From Pseudomonadota bacterium (lineage in GTDB: Bacteria; Pseudomonadota; Gammaproteobacteria; Xanthomonadales; Xanthomonadaceae), in the NCBI GenBank assembly GCA_023394655.1, contig JAEXAG010000159.1, positions 1-22,631 of the forward strand: DNA of 22,631 nucleotides, in the 5' to 3' direction. Every line of letters begins with the position of its first letter. Within the stretch, counting starts at the first letter, position 1. The notes under the pieces were generated by a model. The model saw only the letters and a list, made by a program, of their open reading frames with translations, was not told the origin of the DNA and did not search any database. A program made the translations under genes and the position numbers. Positions 17,931 to 22,631 of this stretch are shown piece by piece.

Positions 17931-18614
17931 TCAGGCGCCGCTGCGAAGCGGGATCAGGCGGATCTCGACGCGGCGGTTCATGGCGCGGCCCTGTTCGGTC
18001 GCGTTGTCGGCCACCGGGTACTGGTAGTTGAAACCGCGGGTTTCCATGCGAACCGACTGCACGCCCTGCGCGGCCAGATAGCCGGCCACCGACTGCGCAC
18101 GCTGCTCGGAGATGCGCTGGTTCACTGCCAGCGCGCCGATGTTGTCGGTGTGGCCGTTGATCTCGACGATGGTCTGGTTGTACTCGCCGATGGTGCGGGC
18201 GATCGCGTTGAGCGCCGGGTAGAACTGCGGCTTGACTTCGGTCTTGTTGAAGTCGAAGGTCACGCCGTCCGGCAGATTGAGCTTGATGACGTCGCCATCA
18301 CGCTGCACGTCCACGCCGGTGCCCGCAGTCTGGCGGCGCAGCTCGGCTTCCTGGCGGTCCTGATAGGCACCGATGCCGGCGCCGGCGAGGCCGCCGATGC
18401 CCGCGCCCACCATGGCCTTCTGGCGGCGGTCGGTGGCGTCCTTGCCGGCCAGCAGACCGGCCACCGCGCCGATGCCGGCACCGATCAGCGCGCCGCGCTG
18501 GGTGCGGTTCGGATCGTTCGGGTCAGTGGTCTGGCCGGTGTAGGTGGCGCAGCCTGCGAGCATGGTGGCGGCGATGGCGGTGGCGATGCCGGCCTTGAGG
18601 GAATTCTTGATCAT
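17931..18614 (-). CDS. OmpA-family lipoprotein with glycine zipper
   Basis: Predicted outer-membrane lipoprotein that ties the membrane to peptidoglycan, resembling YiaD/Pal-type proteins. 227 residues. A lipoprotein signal ends in the lipobox MLAGC with Cys22; residue 23 is Ala, so no inner-membrane Asp retention signal. Residues 41-83 form a glycine-zipper segment (GALIGAGIGAVAGLLAG and VGAGIGGLAGAGIGAY). The C-terminal OmpA peptidoglycan-binding domain spans about residues 110-222, with the diaminopimelate-contacting pattern Asp157 (GHTDN) and Arg172 (ISEQRAQSV), ending NRRVEIRLIP. AGAGGAG lies 7 bases before the ATG. It is a single-gene unit, convergent with infA; no obvious promoter is visible in the 141 bases upstream. 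Confidence 0.92.
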   Translation of the reverse strand: MIKNSLKAGIATAIAATMLAGCATYTGQTTDPNDPNRTQRGALIGAGIGAVAGLLAGKDATDRRQKAMVGAGIGGLAGAGIGAYQDRQEAELRRQTAGTGVDVQRDGDVIKLNLPDGVTFDFNKTEVKPQFYPALNAIARTIGEYNQTIVEINGHTDNIGALAVNQRISEQRAQSVAGYLAAQGVQSVRMETRGFNYQYPVADNATEQGRAMNRRVEIRLIPLRSGA

Positions 18615-18755
18615 TGGGTCACTCCTCTCGGGGTCGATGAGACGGTTTTGTTTCGGAACGGTGCCAGCCTATGCCGTCTTCCATTGCCGCCACGTGAATA
18701 CCTGAATGCGGTTCACCCGCCGGCGCACAACGTCGTCGCCAAGTGAAATCGTCGC

Positions 18756-19883
18756 TCAGCCGCCCACGTATCGGCGCGGGATGCGCTCGTTCAGACCTAC
18801 CAGCAATTCGTAGGGGATCGTGCCGATCCGCGTGGCCACGTCCTCCAGCCGGATCGACTCCCCGCCCTGCCGCCCCACCAACACCACTTCGTCCTCGTTC
18901 CACGCACTGTCCCAGCCGATATCGACCATGAACTGGTCCATGCAGATGCGTCCGGCGACCGGATGGCGCGCACCGCGCACCAGTACGTCGGCATTGGAGG
19001 AGCACGCGCGCGGCCAGCCATCGCCATAGCCGATCGGCACGGTGACGATGCGGCTCATCCGCTCCGCCCGCCAGCTGGCGCCGTAGCTGACCGTGGCCCC
19101 CTCCGGGATCACCTTGAAATAAACCACCTGCGATTTCAGCGCGAGCACCGGCCGCAGGTCGAGCACGGGCCGCGACGCCGGATCGGGCATCACGCCGTAG
19201 AGGATGATTCCCGGGCGCACCATGTCCAGCCAGGTTTCGGGGAAATGCAGCACGCCGCCGGAGTTGGCCAGGTGCCGGATCGGCATCGGCGCGCCGATCC
19301 GCTCGAAATGCGCGCAGGCTTCGTGGAAGCGCTCGAGCTGCAACGCGGTCATCGGCGAACCGGGATCGTCCGAGCACGCCAGATGCGAATAGATGCCCTT
19401 CACCTCGCACCACGCGGAGGCGACCGCCGCTTCGACGAGCGGGCCCGCACTGGCCGCATGCACGCCGATGCGCTCCATCCCGGTATCGATCTTCAGATGG
19501 ATGACCGCCCGCTTGCCGCGCGATTCGGCCGCGGCCTCGACCTGCCTCAGCTTGTCCAGCGAGGACACGGTGATTTCCAGATCGTGCTCCAGATACTGCG
19601 CGACCTGCGGCCCGAAGATGCCGCCCAGCACCAGGATCGGCGTGCGGATCCCCGCCTGCCGCAAGGCGACGCCCTCCTCGACGAAGGCGACGCCCAGGCT
19701 ATCGACACCCTGGCGGACCAGATGCCAGGCCATCGGCACCAGACCGTGGCCGTAGGCATTGGCCTTGACGATGCCCATCACCGGCACGCCCACGCGGGCG
19801 CGGATCTCGCGATGGTTGTGCGCGAAGGCATCGAGATCCACTTCGATGCACGTCGGTCGGGTCTGGAAGCTGTCGAGATTCAT
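18756..19883 (-). CDS. alr: Alanine racemase
   Basis: PLP-dependent interconversion of L- and D-alanine, supplying D-Ala for peptidoglycan. 375 residues, slightly above the usual 360-370. The PLP-binding lysine is Lys40 in VKANAYGHG; the second catalytic base is Tyr267 in VSYGASW; GYGDGWPR and GRICMDQFMVDI (311-322) are the other family signatures. It starts 28 bases after the dnaB stop on the same strand, the standard dnaB-alr pairing. The ribosome-binding site before the ATG at 19883 is weak. It may share alanine flux with the nearby ald product, but the two genes are not in one operon. Confidence 0.96.
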   Translation of the reverse strand: MNLDSFQTRPTCIEVDLDAFAHNHREIRARVGVPVMGIVKANAYGHGLVPMAWHLVRQGVDSLGVAFVEEGVALRQAGIRTPILVLGGIFGPQVAQYLEHDLEITVSSLDKLRQVEAAAESRGKRAVIHLKIDTGMERIGVHAASAGPLVEAAVASAWCEVKGIYSHLACSDDPGSPMTALQLERFHEACAHFERIGAPMPIRHLANSGGVLHFPETWLDMVRPGIILYGVMPDPASRPVLDLRPVLALKSQVVYFKVIPEGATVSYGASWRAERMSRIVTVPIGYGDGWPRACSSNADVLVRGARHPVAGRICMDQFMVDIGWDSAWNEDEVVLVGRQGGESIRLEDVATRIGTIPYELLVGLNERIPRRYVGG

Positions 19884-19911
19884 GGCCGGTCAATTCTACG
19901 CCGGCCGCCCC

Positions 19912-21312
19912 TCATTCGAAGCTGCCGATGGTGTCGTGGGCGAGGTTGTCGAAGCGGGTGTACTCGCCGAAGAACTTCAGCTTGAGCGAGCCGGTCGGGC
20001 CGGAGCGCTGCTTGCCGATGATGATCTCGGCAAGGCCCTTGTCCGGCGAGTTTTCCTTGTTGTAGTACTCGTCGCGGTAGATGAAGACGATGATGTCGGC
20101 GTCCTGCTCGATGGCACCGGACTCGCGCAGGTCGGCCATCACCGGGCGCTTGTCGGTGCGGGTCTCCAGCGAGCGGTTGAGCTGCGAAAGCGCGATGACA
20201 GGCACGTTCAGTTCCTTGGCCAGCGCCTTCAGGCTGCGCGAGATTTCCGAAATCTCGGTGGCGCGGTTCTCGCTGTTGCCGGGCACCGCCATCAACTGCA
20301 GGTAGTCGATGACGATCAGGCCGAGATCGTGCTCGCGCTTGAGGCGTCGCGCCTTCGAGCGCAACACTTCCGGCGACAGCGCCGGCGTGTCGTCGATGAA
20401 TATCTTGGTTTCCTTCAGCATGCGGATGGCGCTGCTGACCCGGTTCCAGTCCTCGTCCTCCAGCTGGCCGGTGCGCAGGCGGGTGGCATTGACCCGGCCA
20501 TTGGAGGAAATCAGGCGCAGGGCGAGCTGCGCGGCCGACATTTCCATCGAGAACACCGCCACCGCCTTCTTCGAACGGATGGCCGCGTATTCGGCGATGT
20601 TCAGCGCGAAGGTGGTCTTGCCCATCGCCGGGCGCGCGGCGAGGATGATGAGGTCGGTCGGCTGCAGGCCGGCCGTCATCTGGTCGAATTCTTCGTAGCC
20701 GGTGGCGAGGCCGGTGACGCTGCCGCCGTTCTCGAAGCGGTCCTGGATGACCTGGAAAGCATCGTGGAGGGCGGTGTTCACCGCCACGAAATCCGCGCGG
20801 CCGCGGCTGCCGGCTTCCGCGATCGCGAACACGTCCTGCTCGGCCTTGGCGAGGATTTCGCCGCTCTCGCGCCCTTCCGGCTGGAAGGCGTCGTTGACGA
20901 TGCCGGTGCCGACATCGATCAGCTGCCGCAGCACCGCCTTGTCGCGGACGATCTCGGCATAGGCACGGATGTTGGCCGCCGATGGCGTGGTGCTGGCCAG
21001 TTCGATGAGGTAGGCACCGCCGGCCACCTGTTCCGACTGGCCGTTGGATTCGAACCATTCGCCGAGGGTGACCGCATCGAAGGGGCGGTTCTTCTCGGCC
21101 AGCTCGCGGATCGCGCGGAAGATCAGCTGGTGATCGCGACGGTAGAAATCATGGTCGCTGATCAGGTCGGAAACGCGGTCGAACGCCTCCGGTGCGAGCA
21201 TCAGGCCGCCCAGCACCGCCTGCTCGGCGTCCACCGACTGCGGCGGAATGCGAAGCTGCTGGACGCGGCTGTCGGCGCGGTCCTGCATGCGGAAATCGGG
21301 GCGGCTGGACAT
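19912..21312 (-). CDS. dnaB: Replicative DNA helicase DnaB
   Basis: Hexameric 5'-3' helicase of the replication fork. 466 residues (E. coli 471). It has an N-terminal helical domain (about residues 22-125, beginning PPQSVDAEQAVLGGLMLAPE) and a RecA-type domain from about 200 with GLATGYEEFDQMTAGLQP, Walker A ARPAMGKT at 226-233 (Lys232), Walker B LIVIDYLQLM, and the arginine-rich segment ALSQLNRSLETRTDKRP. No intein interrupts these motifs. The ATG at 21312 has GGAG about 10 bases upstream. It is separated from rplI by 256 bases that contain a terminator and DnaA-box-like sites, so it probably has its own promoter. Confidence 0.97.
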   Translation of the reverse strand: MSSRPDFRMQDRADSRVQQLRIPPQSVDAEQAVLGGLMLAPEAFDRVSDLISDHDFYRRDHQLIFRAIRELAEKNRPFDAVTLGEWFESNGQSEQVAGGAYLIELASTTPSAANIRAYAEIVRDKAVLRQLIDVGTGIVNDAFQPEGRESGEILAKAEQDVFAIAEAGSRGRADFVAVNTALHDAFQVIQDRFENGGSVTGLATGYEEFDQMTAGLQPTDLIILAARPAMGKTTFALNIAEYAAIRSKKAVAVFSMEMSAAQLALRLISSNGRVNATRLRTGQLEDEDWNRVSSAIRMLKETKIFIDDTPALSPEVLRSKARRLKREHDLGLIVIDYLQLMAVPGNSENRATEISEISRSLKALAKELNVPVIALSQLNRSLETRTDKRPVMADLRESGAIEQDADIIVFIYRDEYYNKENSPDKGLAEIIIGKQRSGPTGSLKLKFFGEYTRFDNLAHDTIGSFE

Positions 21313-21351
21313 CGGTGGCGGACTCCGGGGGATGCTGGTGGCGGCCGTCCC

Positions 21352-21357
21352 ATGCTA
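21352..21357 (-). promoter_or_regulatory. Possible dnaB -10 box
   Basis: TAGCAT on the minus strand, 39 bases before the dnaB ATG. No good -35 at 16-18 bases is visible, so this is only suggestive. Confidence 0.2.
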
Positions 21358-21391
21358 GGCGCTCGGCCTGTGGGCCCGCGACACCAGAACC

Positions 21392-21411
21392 TGTGGACAA
21401 CCCATGGACAA
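21392..21411 (-). promoter_or_regulatory. Two DnaA-box-like 9-mers upstream of dnaB
   Basis: On the minus strand TTGTCCATG (21411-21403) and TTGTCCACA (21400-21392) lie 11 bases apart, one helical turn, in the same orientation. TTGTCCACA differs from the E. coli box TTATCCACA at one base and equals the variant favoured in GC-rich genomes. They lie 80-100 bases upstream of the dnaB ATG. Confidence 0.45.
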
Positions 21412-21507
21412 CTTTCCCGCGCCGGCGTCTCGGGGCCTGCGACACGGACCGGCAGGCCGGCAACGGGCGGCCGGAAGAGTTGCGCGGCGGGATCGGGATC
21501 CAAATCC

Positions 21508-21540
21508 CGGAAACGGAAACGGGCACCCTGCGGCGCCCGT
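21508..21540 (-). terminator. Probable intrinsic terminator after rplI
   Basis: On the minus strand ACGGGCGCC (21540-21532) pairs with GGTGCCCGT (21527-21519), with one G-U pair and loop GCAG, followed by TTCCGTTTCC. It starts 29 bases beyond the rplI stop and likely separates the ribosomal operon from dnaB. Confidence 0.65.
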
Positions 21541-21568
21541 CCCTGGCCGTGGAGGCCCGGAAGCCCGA

Positions 21569-22021
21569 TCAGGCTTCTTCGGCTTCGACGATGACCTTGA
21601 CCTGCGTTTCCACGTCGGCGGCGAAGTGGACAAGGATGTCGTACTCGCCGGTATTGCGCAGCGGGCCCTCACCCATCACGACTTCGCTCTTGTTGAGCGG
21701 CAGGCCGGCCTGGGTGAACGCCTCGGCGATGTCGCGCGGGGTCACCGAGCCGTACAGCTTGCCTTCGTTCGAGGCATTGGCGCGCACGGTCACACTGGCA
21801 CCTTCGAACTGGGCGCGGCGGGCTTCGGCCTCGTCCAGCAGCGCCTTGGCCTTGGCTTCGTACTCGGCGCGCTTGGCCTCGAACTCGGCGAGGTTGGCGG
21901 CGGTGGCCGGCACGGCCTTGCCCTGCGGCACGAGGAAGTTGCGGCCGAAGCCGGGCTTGACCGTCACGGTGTCGCCGAGCTGGCCGAGGTTCTGCACTTT
22001 CTGCAGGAGGATGAGCTTCAT
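21569..22021 (-). CDS. rplI: 50S ribosomal protein L9
   Basis: L9 binds 23S rRNA near the L1 stalk and helps keep the reading frame. 150 residues, standard size (149 in E. coli). The L9 signature is intact in the N-terminal domain (GDTVTVKPGFGRNFLVPQGK); a long connecting helix follows (about residues 40-75, rich in Ala, Glu, Lys) and then the C-terminal domain (SNEGKLYGSVTPRDIAEAF). ACGGAG lies about 8 bases before the ATG. It follows rpsR after an unusually long, structured 189-base spacer, and ends the ribosomal-protein operon. Confidence 0.97.
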   Translation of the reverse strand: MKLILLQKVQNLGQLGDTVTVKPGFGRNFLVPQGKAVPATAANLAEFEAKRAEYEAKAKALLDEAEARRAQFEGASVTVRANASNEGKLYGSVTPRDIAEAFTQAGLPLNKSEVVMGEGPLRNTGEYDILVHFAADVETQVKVIVEAEEA

Positions 22022-22036
22022 GGGTTGTCTCCGTTA

Positions 22037-22052
22037 GCGGCGATAAAGCCGC
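22037..22052 (-). other. Small hairpin in the rplI leader
   Basis: GCGGC (22037-22041) and GCCGC (22048-22052) with a six-base loop lie immediately upstream of the rplI Shine-Dalgarno sequence on the minus strand. A translational role is possible but not shown. Confidence 0.3.
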
Positions 22053-22143
22053 AGCTGGTTGAGTTGTCCGGATGGACGTTGTGACGACAAGCGCACAGGC
22101 AGCGCAGGGCTGGCCAGGCGCCGGCAGGTGCGCAGACCCGAAG

Positions 22144-22158
22144 TTGACAGAGAGTCAA
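22144..22158. promoter_or_regulatory. Perfect inverted repeat in the rpsR-rplI spacer
   Basis: TTGAC (22144-22148) and GTCAA (22154-22158) flank AGAGA. Either arm resembles a -35 element, but no -10 box is found at the right distance on either strand, so an operator or chance is as likely as a promoter. Confidence 0.3.
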
Positions 22159-22186
22159 TGAGGGACTGCGCGCCTGACGGCAACGA

Positions 22187-22204
22187 CGCCAGCACAAGCT
22201 GGCG
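22187..22204 (-). other. 7-bp hairpin just after the rpsR stop
   Basis: CGCCAGC (22187-22193) and GCTGGCG (22198-22204) pair perfectly around ACAA, 6 bases beyond the rpsR stop. There is no U-tract; it may be an attenuator or an mRNA 3'-end stabiliser separating rpsF-rpsR from rplI. Confidence 0.45.
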
Positions 22205-22210
22205 AAGCGC

Positions 22211-22441
22211 TCAGACGTCGTGGTTGTCGGTGTACGGCAGCAGCGCCAGGTAGCGCGCGCGCTTGACGGCCGTGGCCAGCTGGCGCTGGTAGCGCGACTT
22301 GGTGCCGGTGATGCGGCTCGGCACGATCTTGCCGGTTTCGGTCAGGTACTGGCGCAGGGTGTTGAGATCCTTGTAGTCGATCTCGGTCACGCCCTCGGCG
22401 GTGAACTTGCAGAACTTGCGGCGACGGAAGAACTTGGACAT
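22211..22441 (-). CDS. rpsR: 30S ribosomal protein S18
   Basis: S18 forms a heterodimer with S6 on the platform of the 30S subunit. 76 residues, standard (75 in E. coli): MSKFFRRRKFCKFTAEGVTE, then IDYKDLNTLRQYLTETGKIV and the conserved RITGTKSRYQRQLATAVKRA. The ribosome-binding site GAGGAG overlaps the rpsF stop codon (TGAGGAG), so rpsF and rpsR are tightly coupled, 11 bases apart. Confidence 0.98.
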   Translation of the reverse strand: MSKFFRRRKFCKFTAEGVTEIDYKDLNTLRQYLTETGKIVPSRITGTKSRYQRQLATAVKRARYLALLPYTDNHDV

Positions 22442-22452
22442 TTTCTGGCTCC

Positions 22453-22631
22453 TCAGGCGACTTCGGCTTCGGTGGATTCGCGGTCTTCGGAGGCGGCGTC
22501 GGCATCGGCGTTGTCGCTGCCTTCCTCGTCACGACGGCGACGCTCGCCGCGCTCGGGCTTGTCGCCCTTCTCGTCCTTGTGCTTCATGATCAGGGACTGC
22601 TCGGTGACGGCCTCGTCGCGCTTGATGATGA
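22453..22631 (-). CDS. rpsF: 30S ribosomal protein S6, C-terminal part (partial, runs off the right edge)
   Basis: The last 59 codons of S6, partner of S18 in the 30S platform. The frame reads IIKRDEAVTEQSLIMKHKDE and then a charged tail: KGDKPERGERRRRDEEGSDN followed by an acidic stretch ending ESTEAEVA and TGA. The segment before MKHKDE matches the end of the conserved S6 fold (HLIIKRDEAVTEQSLIMK); the remaining ~43 residues are a low-complexity tail, first basic then acidic, longer than the acidic tail of E. coli S6. The start and the upstream regulatory leader are outside the window. priB, between rpsF and rpsR in E. coli, is absent. Confidence 0.93.
   Translation of the reverse strand, partial: IIKRDEAVTEQSLIMKHKDEKGDKPERGERRRRDEEGSDNADADAASEDRESTEAEVA

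Noticed and set aside
22144..22172. A TTGACA-led promoter on the plus strand in the rpsR-rplI spacer
   Set aside because: The position 17 bases downstream reads TGCGCG, not a -10, and no plus-strand gene follows.
22155..22532. A 125-codon minus-strand frame spanning rpsR and the rpsF end
   Set aside because: It is out of frame with both ribosomal protein genes, whose conserved sequences are clear; the Pro/Lys-rich start is a frame-shifted reading of the S6 tail.

Overview
The window is an ordinary, gene-dense, GC-rich gammaproteobacterial chromosome segment. Gene order and protein sequences point to the Xanthomonadaceae (Lysobacter, Luteimonas, Thermomonas or Xanthomonas type). The main clues are an acnB/acnA pair beside an RpfB-type FadD and lysS-prfB (the flanks of the Xanthomonas rpf locus), and the order rpsF-rpsR-rplI-dnaB-alr without priB. 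The genus is an inference; no rRNA is present to confirm it.

Layout, left to right. (1) 1-1351, minus strand: the 5' part of acnB, preceded by a vapBC-type toxin-antitoxin pair with a recognisable promoter/operator. (2) 1434-6044, plus: acnA (aconitase, RpfA-like) and fadD/rpfB (long-chain acyl-CoA ligase). (3) 6144-8863, minus: lysS and prfB, the latter carrying the classical +1 programmed frameshift. A bidirectional terminator separates fadD from lysS. (4) 8999-13224, minus: lolA, ftsK and ald. (5) 13340-17844, plus: trxB, a DUF445 membrane protein, a DUF482/GNAT-like protein, aat and infA. (6) 17931-18614, minus: a glycine-zipper/OmpA lipoprotein, convergent with infA. (7) 18756-22631, minus: alr, dnaB, rplI, rpsR and the 3' end of rpsF, a translation/replication/cell-wall cluster read from right to left.

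Functionally the window covers the TCA cycle (two aconitases), fatty-acid activation, translation (LysRS, RF2, IF-1, S6, S18, L9), chromosome handling (DnaB, FtsK), envelope biogenesis (LolA, Alr, OmpA lipoprotein), redox (TrxB), alanine catabolism (Ald) and N-end-rule tagging (Aat).

I see no mobile element, CRISPR array, tRNA or rRNA, and no clear new biological system. The most interesting points are: the rpf neighbourhood lacks the DSF quorum-sensing genes rpfF/rpfC/rpfG at the place where xanthomonads carry them; a vapBC module sits between the two aconitase genes, directly upstream of acnB; two DnaA-box-like 9-mers lie 11 bp apart upstream of dnaB; and the rpsR-rplI spacer is long and structured. 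No gap without a gene exceeds 300 bases; the longest is 256 bases, between rplI and dnaB.
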